A stretch of 64,000 nt of DNA from Kolteria novifilia (GTDB lineage: Bacteria > Planctomycetota > Planctomycetia > Kolteriales > Kolteriaceae): positions 3,162,001-3,226,000 of the forward strand of contig CP036279.1 of the NCBI GenBank assembly GCA_007748055.1, read 5' to 3'. Under the pieces are notes generated by a model that searched no databases, was not told the DNA's origin, and saw only the letters and a program-made list of their open reading frames with translations. Below are positions 56,417 through 64,000 of the stretch, one piece after another. The stretch's first letter is position 1. Each line of letters begins with the position of its first letter. A program made the translations under genes and the position numbers.

Positions 56417-56742
56417 TTCTTAATGTGAACCTTTACGGTTTTGCCGTCAGGAAGAGTAGTGTCAAGTGTCGCACCACCGCTCCTTGAGCCGGGGCGGTGG
56501 CGAATGGTGGTTCTATCCGGCAGTGTTATGCGGCTCTACTCGGTTTTGTGTGGGTAGAGTGCGAGTCCGGCGCGGTGGCCAACAGCCCGTTGATCTACTC
56601 GCTGCCAGATGCGAACGGCTCTCTTGACCAATCTCGGCGTTGTAGAACCTCGACGAATCTAGGGATTCGCCTGCGATTTGCCTCCTTGATCGTGGCCAAC
56701 ATCGCTCGTTCTCGCCTTGGCCCGTTTTGATCAACGGACTGA
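56417..56742. other. remnant-like spacer in the direct-repeat segment
   Basis: About 325 bp with no gene I can support. GAATCTAGGGATTC near 56655 and its surroundings resemble the internal hairpin of the MITE at 61896-62053 (GAATCCAGTGGATTC), so this may be a decayed relative. Confidence 0.35.
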
Positions 56743-56824
56743 TAGCTGGCCGATCGAGGAGGAGCCGTCACTTCGGCTTGTCTTCCGACCAGAAGTGAAG
56801 TTCCGCTTGGAGATGGTAGTGGCC
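56743..56824. repeat. 82-bp direct repeat, right copy
   Basis: Identical to 55882-55963, 861 bp away. Covers the last 18 codons and stop of the membrane-anchored hypothetical gene. Confidence 0.95.
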
Positions 56825-57241
56825 GGGCGGAAAGATGTGGTAGCGCGGAAAGACTCTCTTGCTGGCGGCGTCGCGCAGACGGAATCGTTCCGTCGCCACC
56901 CCCACCAGTTCGGCCGGGACGGCATTGGTCATGAGGATTTCGGCGATCGGCCCATCGTGTCGCGAGAGGAGATGAATGAGCTGCTTCTCGCGGTGACTGA
57001 TCCGAAAGTCGAGAAACTGTTTTCCGTGGACGTTGACGGGGCCGACACTGATTTGCGATCCATGGGTGTTCTTAACATCGATGCCGGGCAGCACTTCATT
57101 GCTGAAGTCGAAGACGAGCCGAATCGGACGTCCGCGATTGAGTGCGTCCGACGGTCCGCCAAGGATCAACGCGGTCAGGCCCAGGACGAGGCCGACCAAC
57201 ACGAGCATGCAGACGTACCAGAGAAACTGAGCGATTCGCAT
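56768..57241 (-). CDS. membrane-anchored hypothetical protein
   Basis: The protein has 157 residues from the ATG at 57241, which has AAGGA 8 bases upstream. One TM helix (about 5-28, FLWYVCMLVLVGLVLGLTALI) is followed by a beta-rich extracytoplasmic domain (SQISVGPVNVHGKQFLDFRIS and a closing PPGHYHLQAELHFW). I know no family for it. In-frame starts to 57397 would add Arg/Pro-rich residues that look like non-coding translation. Its 3' end is duplicated at 55882-55963. Confidence 0.65.
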   Translation of the reverse strand: MRIAQFLWYVCMLVLVGLVLGLTALILGGPSDALNRGRPIRLVFDFSNEVLPGIDVKNTHGSQISVGPVNVHGKQFLDFRISHREKQLIHLLSRHDGPIAEILMTNAVPAELVGVATERFRLRDAASKRVFPRYHIFPPGHYHLQAELHFWSEDKPK

Positions 57242-57425
57242 GCTCTCGTCCTTGATGCCCCAATGACCGACAGGAATCGCGACCCTCGTCGCGCCTTCTC
57301 CGATGGTAGCCAGCCGTGAGATTTCGGCAACTGGGCTCGGGGCGCCTTCTCGGCGAGGCGGTCGGGGCCAGGCTCTCCCAACCGTCACGAAACGCACAAC
57401 AGGCGTCGCGACCCGTTCTCCCTGG

Positions 57426-58910
57426 TCACTCGGGCAGGGCGTCGCGCCAACCCGCCTTCAACTCCCCGGAAAGCTGGGCCACGACCGGAGCGAGTTCGGG
57501 ACGCTTGGCCAGGTTGGTATTCTCGTCCGGGTCGTTCTCGAGGTCATAGAGTTCCCGGCCGACGAGCTTCCTGTCCTTGAGCATCCTCCATTCGACGAGC
57601 CGGTAGCGGTCGGTGCGGATCGCTCGCCCCAGGCAGCGTCCCTTGCCCTTGATGTTCCGGGGGTAGAGGTGAAACGCCGCCTTCTTCCAAGAGCGATTGG
57701 GATCGTCCAGCAACGGGCGAAAGCTCACTCCCTCAAGTCCCTCGGGCGTCGAGAGGCCGCAGACGTCGCTGAGCGTCGGAAAGACATCGACGAACTCGAC
57801 GAGGGCGTCCGACTTGGCGCCGGCGTTCTTCTGGCCGGGCACGGAGATGATCAGCGGCACACGGGCGGCCACTTCGTAGTTGGTGTGCTTGCACCAGAAG
57901 CCGTGCTCGCCGAGTTGCCAGCCATGATCGCCCCAGAGGATGACGACGGTGTCGTCACGCAGTCCCAGTCGATCGAGTTCGTTCAGCAGCCGACCGACCA
58001 GAGCGTCGACGTAGCTGGTCGCCGCCCAGTAGCCATGGATCGCGGTCCGGGCTTGCTCCTCGCTGAGCGGCCCCTTTTTCGGCATGCCGTAGTATTTGCG
58101 TAGCTCACCCCAACTCGTGTGCGCCACCTTGGGCGAGCCCTTGGGGGGATGGGGATTGTCGGCGAGTTCGATCTTCTCAGGATCGTAGAGGTCCCAATAC
58201 TTCTTCGGCGCGACGAAGGGGAGGTGGGGATTGAGGAAGCCGACCGCGAGAAAGAAGGGCTCGTCCTTGTGCTCGCGGAGGATCTTGATCGCCCGCTCGC
58301 AGAAATCGCCGTCGGTCAGCAGCTCGTCGGCGACGTCGGGGGCTTCCCAAGGAAGGCCGCGCGGGTTAATGCGCGGATCCTTGAGGTCGATCCCCTTGGC
58401 CTTGGCCTCACGGCGCAGGCGAGCCAAGAGCTTCCTCCCCTCGGGACCAAAGCGAGACGCTCGCTTGAACTTCTCCCGCACGCTCCAGGAGAGAGCGTCA
58501 TCCTTGTTGCCGTGGCCGGTGTGATAGATCTTGCCGATTCCTTGCGAGTGGTAGCCGTTCTCCTTGAAGTGTTGGGCGACGGTGACGGCGTTCGGCCTTT
58601 TGTCGCGGAAGTAGGTGGGCAAATCCATTACCCCCGTCGACTCGGGACGAAGCGCCGTCATCAGCGACGCCCGCGAGGGGTTGCAGACCGCCTGCTGGCA
58701 GTAGGCGCGTGTGAAGAGAGTGCCTTGACTCGCCAAGCGGTCGATGTTCGGCGTCTTGACAACCGGGTGACCGTAGCATCCCAGTTCGGGCCGGAGATCG
58801 TCGACGGCGATAAAGAGAACGTTGAGCGGTTTCTGGTTCTCGGCCCGGGAGCTTCCCGCGAGAGCAAGGCCTAGCAAACCGGCGAAAAGGGCGAATCGAA
58901 CTTGTGTCAT
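57426..58910 (-). CDS. secreted iduronate-2-sulfatase-like sulfatase
   Basis: This 494-residue sulfatase has a signal peptide (FALFAGLLGLALAGSSRA), then NVLFIAVDDLRPELGCYG, the start seen in iduronate-2-sulfatase-type enzymes. CNPSR (76-80) is the formylglycine motif. GDHGWQLGEHGFWCKHTNYE and the late YRLVEWR fit the family. It probably removes sulfate from polysaccharides outside the cytoplasm. The gene is divergent from the ECF gene by about 276 bp. No anaerobic sulfatase-maturase gene is present in the window. Confidence 0.94.
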   Translation of the reverse strand: MTQVRFALFAGLLGLALAGSSRAENQKPLNVLFIAVDDLRPELGCYGHPVVKTPNIDRLASQGTLFTRAYCQQAVCNPSRASLMTALRPESTGVMDLPTYFRDKRPNAVTVAQHFKENGYHSQGIGKIYHTGHGNKDDALSWSVREKFKRASRFGPEGRKLLARLRREAKAKGIDLKDPRINPRGLPWEAPDVADELLTDGDFCERAIKILREHKDEPFFLAVGFLNPHLPFVAPKKYWDLYDPEKIELADNPHPPKGSPKVAHTSWGELRKYYGMPKKGPLSEEQARTAIHGYWAATSYVDALVGRLLNELDRLGLRDDTVVILWGDHGWQLGEHGFWCKHTNYEVAARVPLIISVPGQKNAGAKSDALVEFVDVFPTLSDVCGLSTPEGLEGVSFRPLLDDPNRSWKKAAFHLYPRNIKGKGRCLGRAIRTDRYRLVEWRMLKDRKLVGRELYDLENDPDENTNLAKRPELAPVVAQLSGELKAGWRDALPE

Positions 58911-59186
58911 GATCGGGAGGATTCCTTCCTGGGAGCCCGTGATGGCTCTTACGTGGCGGTTGCCGTGGGTGGTTCGCGGGACGATCCCCTATCGTCGCTT
59001 GGCGACATGCAAGAATCAATGGTCGGGACGAGGAGGGTGACGCATCGATGTTCACCCTTTGGTGCAGTATAGTAATGCGTTAGGCGAACGCTCGGCCTCT
59101 CGGAAGTCGGTTCCGACGTCGGGTGGGAAGTTGGATCGACAGCCCGTTCGCACCTCGGAGCCTTGAAAGGATAACACTCGGTCACC

Positions 59187-60422
59187 ATGCCTGACCTTCA
59201 CGCTGTTGTCGACGACCTCTACCAGACCGAAGGACGGCGCGTCTTTGCGTCGCTGGTTCGGCTCGTGGGGGATTTCGACCTTGCTGAGGAGGTGATGCAT
59301 GAGGCGTTCGCCGCGGCGCTGGAACAGTGGGAAACGGAGGGGGTTCCGAAGAACCCCAGGGCGTGGCTCGTCTCCTCGGGGCGATTCAAGGCGATCGACA
59401 CCATGCGGCGCCGCTCGCGCTTCGATGCCTCGCTCGCCGAGGTCGCCAAGCGCCAGGAGTCGACGGCCGCCGAGGACGAGGTCTGGGATGAAGCCGAGTT
59501 TCGCGATGACCAGTTGCGGCTGATCTTCACCTGCTGTCACCCGGCGCTCGCCCCCAATACCCAAGTCGCCCTGACGCTGCGCGAGGTGTGTGGCTTGACG
59601 ACGGAGGAAGTCGCTCGCTCCTTCCTGGTGTCGCCGGCGACGATCGCCCAACGTATCGTGCGAGGCAAAGCGAAGATCCGCGACGCCGGCATTCCCTACG
59701 AGGTTCCCTCCGTGGCCGATCTTCCCGAACGGATCGAGTCGCTGCTCTCGGTGATCTACCTCGTCTTTAATGAGGGCTACTCCGCCTCCTCGGGGGAGTC
59801 GGTCACGCGCCGCGATCTCTCCGGGGAGGCCATCCGGCTCGGTCGGATCTTGGTCGACCTGCTGCCCGATCCCGAAGTGATGGGCTTGCTCGGGTTGATG
59901 TTGCTGCACGAGTCGCGACGAGAGGCCCGCATGACGAGCGAAGGGGATCTCGTCCTGCTCGAGGATCAAGATCGGTCGCGGTGGGATGCGGACCACATCG
60001 CGGAAGGGCGGGAGCTTGTCGAGCGGGCACTGCGATCGGGGCGTTTCGGGATCTACACCCTGCAGGCCGCGATCGCCGCGGTTCACTCGGAGGCCGCGAC
60101 CGCCGACGAGACCGACTGGAGGCAGATCGTCGTTCTCTACGACCTCGTCTTGCGCTCGTCCCCCAGTCCGGTCGTGGAACTCAACCGGGCGGTCGCGATC
60201 GCGATGCGCGACGGCCCCGAAGCCGGTCTCAAACGAATCGAGGCGATCCTCGCTCGGGGCGACTTGACGGACTACCACCTGGCGCATGCCGCCCGAGGCG
60301 ATCTTTGCCGCCGCCTCGGCCGGACCTCGGAAGCGAGAGCCGGCTACGAGCGGGCCCTCTCGCTGACTCGGCAGGAACCGGAACGCCGTTTTCTCCAACG
60401 GCGTCTTTCGCAGCTCTCCTGA
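59187..60422 (+). CDS. ECF42-type RNA polymerase sigma factor with C-terminal extension
   Basis: The 411-residue protein has sigma region 2 (about 10-75, VGDFDLAEEVMHEAFAAALEQW) and region 4 (about 110-165, CGLTTEEVARSFLVSPATIAQRIVRGK). A long C-terminal part (about 180-400) has VIYLVFNEGYSAS and TPR-like helices (LARGDLTDYHLAHAARGDLCRRLG). This is the ECF42 layout, where the extension is needed for activity and no anti-sigma factor is used. ECF42 genes are usually beside DGPF/YCII genes, and one is at 61530-61895. Likely first gene of a small regulon. Confidence 0.93.
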   Translation: MPDLHAVVDDLYQTEGRRVFASLVRLVGDFDLAEEVMHEAFAAALEQWETEGVPKNPRAWLVSSGRFKAIDTMRRRSRFDASLAEVAKRQESTAAEDEVWDEAEFRDDQLRLIFTCCHPALAPNTQVALTLREVCGLTTEEVARSFLVSPATIAQRIVRGKAKIRDAGIPYEVPSVADLPERIESLLSVIYLVFNEGYSASSGESVTRRDLSGEAIRLGRILVDLLPDPEVMGLLGLMLLHESRREARMTSEGDLVLLEDQDRSRWDADHIAEGRELVERALRSGRFGIYTLQAAIAAVHSEAATADETDWRQIVVLYDLVLRSSPSPVVELNRAVAIAMRDGPEAGLKRIEAILARGDLTDYHLAHAARGDLCRRLGRTSEARAGYERALSLTRQEPERRFLQRRLSQLS

Positions 60423-60556
60423 ACTTTTTCGATGAGTCTGTCGATTCCTCGGTCCCACGCTCGACTATCGGGTAGAGGGCGACGACAAGCCATGCGGCGG
60501 CCGACAAAAGTCGATGTTCGACCGGGATTCCATCCTGTCAGAAAGGACGCAATGAC

Positions 60557-61024
60557 ATGAAGTTCACGCAGAAGATCACGCCATTTCTCTCGTTCCGAGA
60601 CCAAGCGGAGGAGGCGGCGAAGCACTACGTCTCGATTCTACCCGATTCCGAGCTAGGGCCGATCGCGAAAGATCCGCGCACCGGGAAGGTGTTGACCGTC
60701 GAGTTCACGCTCGCGGGCACCAACTTCGTGGCCCTCAACGTCGGGGAAGATTGGCCCTTCACCGACGCGATCTCGTTCTCCATCGGCTGCGACACCCAAG
60801 AGGAGATCGACACCTATTGGGAGAAGCTCACCGAGGGAGGCAAGGAGGTTCAGTGCGGCTGGCTCAAGGACAAGTTCGGCGTCTCCTGGCAGGTCGTCCC
60901 GAACATGATGGCCAAGATCCTCGCCACCGCGGACGCCGACACGGTCGGGCGCGTGATGGGCGTGATGATGACGATGGTCAAGCTCGAGATCGAACCCCTT
61001 CAGCGAGCGTACGAGAACGCCTGA
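60557..61024 (+). CDS. PhnB-like VOC family protein
   Basis: The 155-residue protein has the PhnB/3-demethylubiquinone-type VOC fold: TPFLSFRDQAEEAAKHYVSIL at the front, FVALNVGEDWPFTDAISFSI and the closing DKFGVSWQVVP. PhnB-like genes are frequent partners of ECF42 sigma factors. RBS GAAAGGA lies before the ATG. Function is unknown. Confidence 0.9.
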   Translation: MKFTQKITPFLSFRDQAEEAAKHYVSILPDSELGPIAKDPRTGKVLTVEFTLAGTNFVALNVGEDWPFTDAISFSIGCDTQEEIDTYWEKLTEGGKEVQCGWLKDKFGVSWQVVPNMMAKILATADADTVGRVMGVMMTMVKLEIEPLQRAYENA

Positions 61025-61113
61025 AGGGGGGAGTGGGGGGCCACGAGGAAGGTCGGCCGGCGTGCGTGTCAGGCTGGTCGGTCGAAGCCTGAATGACAGC
61101 CTCTAGGCTTCTC

Positions 61114-61335
61114 CTCTCCCCGTGGGAGAGTCAGCCTATTGTTCCCCTCTCCCTGTGGGAGAGTCAGCCTATTGTTCTCCTCTCCCTGTGGGAGAGTCAG
61201 CCTCTTGTTCCCCTCTCCCTGTGGGAGAGTCAGCCTATTGTTCTCCTCTCCCTGTGGGAGAGTCAGCCTCTTGTTCCCCTCTCCCTGTGGGAGAGTCAGC
61301 CTATTGTTCCCCTCAGCCCTGTGGGAGAGGGGTTA
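61114..61335. repeat. 33-bp tandem array
   Basis: Six full copies start at 61114, 61147, 61180, 61213, 61246 and 61279, with a diverged seventh to about 61335. Each contains the palindrome CTCTCCC[TC]GTGGGAGAG and GTCAGCCT[AC]TTGTT; variants alternate in the later copies. The spacer 61025-61529 also has a hairpin CCTCTCC...GGAGAGG at about 61417-61434. The in-frame translation is a by-product of the 33-bp unit. Confidence 0.9.
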
Positions 61336-61529
61336 GGGGTGAGGGGGTTCGTCTTCGCGAATCACCCGAGGTTGCCGAGCCGGAATCTCCCTCACCCGGC
61401 TCACGACGTTCGCCGACCTCTCCCCAAGGAGAGGTTGGGAATTCTTGACACGCAGAGGTAGATCGGCCACGTCGGACTTCTGGTTGGCGTGGGAAGAGGG
61501 TTGATGGTCGAACATGGGGAGGTTCCGCG

Positions 61530-61895
61530 GTGAAATACATGCTGCTCATCTATGGGGCGGAGGATGCCTGGACGGAAGAGGAACGGCGCGACTGCATGGA
61601 GGAATCGACGCGGCTCTGTCACGAGATGAACGAGAAGAAGAAGTTCCTCGGGGCCTCGCCGCTCTATCCGGTGACGACGGCGACGAGCGTCCGCGTTCGG
61701 GAGGGGAAACGACTCGTCACCGATGGTCCCTTCGCGGAGACGAGCGAGCAACTCGGCGGCTACTACCTGCTCGACGTCGAGCACCTCGACGAGGCGATCG
61801 CCTACGCGAGCCGCATCCCCGGCGCGAAGAAGGGGACCGTCGAGATCCGTCCCATCATCGAACTAGACAACCTTCCCGAGGTGGCCAAGACCTAG
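61530..61895 (+). CDS. YCII-related (DGPF) protein
   Basis: This 121-residue YCII-family protein has a KYMLLIYGAEDAW start and the hallmark VTDGPFAETSEQLGGYYLLD block, close to the DGPF motif. DGPF proteins are the usual partners of ECF42 sigma factors. The stop codon TAG is inside the CTAG that borders the MITE that follows, so the insertion may have replaced the original 3' end. Function is unknown. Confidence 0.9.
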   Translation: MKYMLLIYGAEDAWTEEERRDCMEESTRLCHEMNEKKKFLGASPLYPVTTATSVRVREGKRLVTDGPFAETSEQLGGYYLLDVEHLDEAIAYASRIPGAKKGTVEIRPIIELDNLPEVAKT

Positions 61896-62057
61896 GCTCC
61901 GTCTCAAAAGTCGGCTCTGGCTTCGGCTGGCTGCGTCGGCGCGGGACTTTGTCGGGCTGCATCGACGAATCCAGTGGATTCGCCTGCTTCGCCCTCCTCG
62001 TCCCGCACCAACTCGCTGAGCCTCGGACCAACGATCAACTTTTGAGACGAAGCCTAG
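61892..62057. mobile_element. MITE with CTAG target duplication
   Basis: A 158-bp element (61896-62053) has 16-bp terminal inverted repeats: GCTCCGTCTCAAAAGT at the left and the reverse complement of GCTTCGTCTCAAAAGT at the right (15 of 16 match). CTAG lies on both sides (61892-61895 and 62054-62057), as in some IS5-type insertions. The inside has a hairpin GAATCCAGTGGATTC and no reading frame. It is too small to code for a transposase and needs one from elsewhere. Confidence 0.85.
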
Positions 62058-62192
62058 TCCGATCCCGACGTCGGCGTCACGTTCTTGTCGCCGCGTTGCC
62101 CGTTACCATTGACGGTCAGTCTGGCGCCCTGTATTTTACCATGTGGTTATTTAGCTAGTTGGTTAAATGGATCGTCCAACACGGGAGGCCTG

Positions 62193-63002
62193 ATGGAAAC
62201 GGACAGCGGCGATTCGACGATGATCCACCACCTCATCGGGGGGACGTTGCACGCTCCCCCCAACCCCCGCGCCGGGTGCCATTGCCTAGTGCTTCAACAC
62301 GGCGGCAAGCTCGCGCTCGTCGACACCGGGATCGGGCTCCGTGACGTCGCCGAACCCGAGAAGAGGATCGGGGAAGAGACGATCAGGCTCGAGGGCTTCC
62401 AGTTCCACGAAGAGGAGACGATCCTCCGGCAACTCGAGCGCCAGGGCTTTCGCGCCGACGACGTGACCGACATCGTCCTGACGCATGCCGACCCGGACCA
62501 CACCGGCGGGCTCGCCGACTTTCCCGAGGCGCGGGTCCATCTCTCGAGAGAGGAGCATGTGAGCCTTGCGAGGGGTCGCGTCCGCTACGCGCCGGCGCAC
62601 TTCGATCACGGGCCGAGTTGGCAACTGCACGGACCGAGTCGGGAGCGATGGTTGGGCTTGGAAGCGCGGTCGATCGCTCTTGGCAACGGCGTCGACGTGC
62701 TCCTTGTCCCACTGTTCGGGCACACGTTGGGGCACTGCGGTGTCGCGGTGAGGGAGGGCGAACGATGGCTGCTGCACGTTGGGGACGCGTACTACCTCCG
62801 CGTCGAACTCGACCGAGACGACCATCCGGTCGGTCAACTCGCGGCGCTTCGCGCCGACGACGACGCGCGGCGCCGGGCCTCCTTGGCACAACTCAGGCGA
62901 CTGGCGCGTGACCACGCGGGGGAGGTCGACTGTTGCGGCTACCACGACCTCGATGAGCTGGCACGATGGAGTTCCCCGTGGCGAACGACGACCTCAGTTT
63001 GA
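62193..63002 (+). CDS. MBL-fold metallo-hydrolase
   Basis: The protein has 269 residues from the ATG at 62193 (GGGAGG upstream). The metal motif HADPDH sits in LTHADPDHTGGL. Other ligands are the His in GHTLGHCGV and the Asp in HVGDAYY, as in MBL hydrolases of the quorum-lactonase or glyoxalase II type. Substrate unknown. It overlaps the start of the ArsR gene by 37 bp, so the three last genes form an operon. Confidence 0.88.
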   Translation: METDSGDSTMIHHLIGGTLHAPPNPRAGCHCLVLQHGGKLALVDTGIGLRDVAEPEKRIGEETIRLEGFQFHEEETILRQLERQGFRADDVTDIVLTHADPDHTGGLADFPEARVHLSREEHVSLARGRVRYAPAHFDHGPSWQLHGPSRERWLGLEARSIALGNGVDVLLVPLFGHTLGHCGVAVREGERWLLHVGDAYYLRVELDRDDHPVGQLAALRADDDARRRASLAQLRRLARDHAGEVDCCGYHDLDELARWSSPWRTTTSV

Positions 63003-63328
63003 CCTTCTCGGCCCTCGCCGATCCGACCCGCCGGGCGATCCTTTCGCGGTTGGCGTCGGGAGAGCGGACGGTGGGGGAATTGGCCGAGCCCTTCGACATG
63101 ACGGCCCCGGCGATCACGAAACACCTGAAGGTGTTGCAACGGGCGGGACTGATCGAGCGCGGACGCAAGGCGCAGTGGCGGCCGTGTCGTCTGAAGGCGG
63201 AGCCGCTCAAGGACGCGTCCGATTGGATCGCGCAGTATCGGAAGTATTGGGAAGAGAGTTTTGATCGGTTGGATGGTTACTTGCAGGAACTTCAAGCGGA
63301 AGGGAAGAAGGATGACAAACAACGCTAA
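62966..63328 (+). CDS. ArsR family transcriptional regulator
   Basis: The 120-residue winged-helix protein has the ArsR start FSALADPTRRAILSRLASGE, the recognition helix TAPAITKHLKVLQRAGLI, and RGRKAQWRPCRLKAEPLKDASDWI, typical of the ArsR type paired with AHSA1 proteins. No metal-binding Cys pair is seen, so it may sense something else. Its end overlaps the AHSA1 start by 17 bp, and it likely regulates this operon. Confidence 0.93.
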   Translation: MEFPVANDDLSLTFSALADPTRRAILSRLASGERTVGELAEPFDMTAPAITKHLKVLQRAGLIERGRKAQWRPCRLKAEPLKDASDWIAQYRKYWEESFDRLDGYLQELQAEGKKDDKQR

Positions 63329-63803
63329 CGTCAGCGCTGAGTCGACGCCCGAACTCGTCGTGACCCGCACGTTCGATGCTCCCCGGGAGCTTGTTTGGAA
63401 GGCCTGGACCGAGCGGGAGCACCTGCTGCGCTGGTCGTGTCCGAAGGACTTCGCGGTCACTTACGCGGAGGGGGATCTTCGGCCTGGCGGCGAATGGAAG
63501 AGTGGGATGCTCGCTCCCGATGGCAGGGAGTTTCACGTGCGCGGCGAGTATCGTGCGATCGAGCCTCCCGAGCGACTCGTCTTCACGCACGTCTGGGTGG
63601 AGGAGGAAGGCCCGCCGCCGCGCGAGACGGTGGTGGTCGTCTCGCTCCGTGAGGAAGAGGGCAAGACGATCATGACCTTTGAGCAGAGCGGTTTCCGTTC
63701 GCAGGCCTCGCGCGACTCGCATCGCGACGGTTGGGGCGAGGCGTTCGCGAACCTCGAGGCGCATCTTGGTCAGCACGGACGAGCGATCGCGATGACTTGC
63801 TAG
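63312..63803 (+). CDS. AHSA1/SRPBCC family protein
   Basis: The protein has 163 residues from the ATG at 63312. It is an AHSA1-type START-like fold: VVTRTFDAPRELVWKAWTE, WSCPKDF, GGEWKSGMLAPDG and the closing GWGEAFANLEAHL. ArsR plus AHSA1 is a very common pair. The ATG is inside the ArsR gene, so it is probably co-translated. Ligand unknown. Confidence 0.93.
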   Translation: MTNNANVSAESTPELVVTRTFDAPRELVWKAWTEREHLLRWSCPKDFAVTYAEGDLRPGGEWKSGMLAPDGREFHVRGEYRAIEPPERLVFTHVWVEEEGPPPRETVVVVSLREEEGKTIMTFEQSGFRSQASRDSHRDGWGEAFANLEAHLGQHGRAIAMTC

Positions 63804-63843
63804 CGGGCGGCTAGTGCGTTGGTGGATCCAAGAGTTCGGTTGG

Positions 63844-63866
63844 CACTGGCTGCTGGTCCGCCAGTG
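63844..63866. repeat. family A palindrome, diverged
   Basis: CACTGGCTG, then CTGGT and CCGCCAGTG, two bases changed. Flanks (GTTCGG before, GAGAAGT and ACCCGAAAT after) match the copy at 19730, so both belong to a longer element of about 65 bp. Confidence 0.75.
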
Positions 63867-63908
63867 AGAAGTCATCGTCGATTCACACCCGAAATCTAGC
63901 CGGGTGCC

Positions 63909-64000
63909 ATGCCCATGCTTGCGTGGGCATGCGAAGAAAACCATGCTTGCGTGGGCATGCGAAGAAAACCATGCTTGCGTGGGCATGCGAAGAAAACCAT
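63909..64000. repeat. family B tandem array, 28-bp units, running off the window
   Basis: CCATGCTTGCGTGGGCATGC followed by GAAGAAAA repeats every 28 bp (63941, 63969) after a first copy with the full CATGCCCATG start. The array continues beyond the window end. No spacer between units, so it is not a CRISPR. Confidence 0.9.

Noticed and set aside
56497-56730. Possible transposase remnant between the direct repeats
   Set aside because: No DDE or HTH pattern or terminal repeats could be read; only a weak similarity to the MITE hairpin was seen.
61093-61461. A frame reading WESQPIVLLSL repeats
   Set aside because: It exists only because the 33-bp unit is a multiple of three; it is the tandem array, not a gene.
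63909-64000. Possible CRISPR array at the window end (and at 16250-16336)
   Set aside because: The units abut with no unique spacers and contain the family B stem; this is a tandem palindrome array.
1-64000. tRNA or rRNA genes
   Set aside because: I looked in the larger spacers for cloverleaf or TTCGA-type patterns and rRNA-like sequence and found none that hold up by eye.

Overview
The window looks like a chromosomal segment of a high-GC member of the Planctomycetota. The evidence is six DUF1559 proteins (a pilin-like N-terminal methylation helix plus an H-x9-DG motif, expanded almost only in this phylum), a BBP7-like outer-membrane protein, two secreted formylglycine sulfatases, small lipoproteins with carboxypeptidase-regulatory-like folds, a DUF1802 protein, and many short, mostly monocistronic genes separated by palindrome-rich intergenic DNA. 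No rRNA, tRNA, CRISPR array, prophage or intact transposase was seen.

Layout. 0-26 kb: an M14-like DUF2817 peptidase, a BBP7-like barrel, an ABC-2 permease fused to a CPBP protease, a large membrane/TPR protein with a repetitive tail, a multi-pass membrane protein, a DUF1559 protein, a BatD-like protein, DUF1802, an SGNH-like secreted protein, DUF6941, a non-RD Ser/Thr kinase, PstS, a Dabb protein, a FIST sensor, a lipoprotein, and an overlapping moxR - DUF58 - BatD-like operon. 26-36 kb: a second membrane/TPR protein with a GT2 glycosyltransferase, an alkaline-phosphatase-fold enzyme, a Fur-family regulator, another DUF1559 protein, and a methyltransferase/GT39-like pair. 36-46 kb: recA - HtrA-like protease - alaS on the minus strand, and divergent from recA a very large multi-PAS protein whose kinase and receiver domains have lost their catalytic residues. 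47-52.5 kb: four tandem DUF1559 paralogues ending in a lipoprotein. 52.8-59 kb: a globin-like protein, an inositol-phosphatase-family enzyme, two sulfatases and a small region bracketed by an 82-bp direct repeat. 59-64 kb: an ECF42-type sigma factor with PhnB-like and YCII/DGPF proteins, a miniature transposable element (MITE), then MBL hydrolase - ArsR - AHSA1 genes with overlapping ends.

The housekeeping anchors (recA, alaS, moxR, pstS) sit among envelope and surface genes (barrel, DUF1559 pseudopilins, sulfatases, membrane glycosyltransferase-like proteins) and signalling genes (kinase, pseudo-hybrid kinase, FIST, ECF42, ArsR, Fur). Two families of dispersed palindromes, both often preceded by GGTGCCA, occupy many gene-end spacers and are the main unexplained non-coding signal. 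The most unusual protein is the pseudo-hybrid sensor kinase at about 41.8-46.4 kb.
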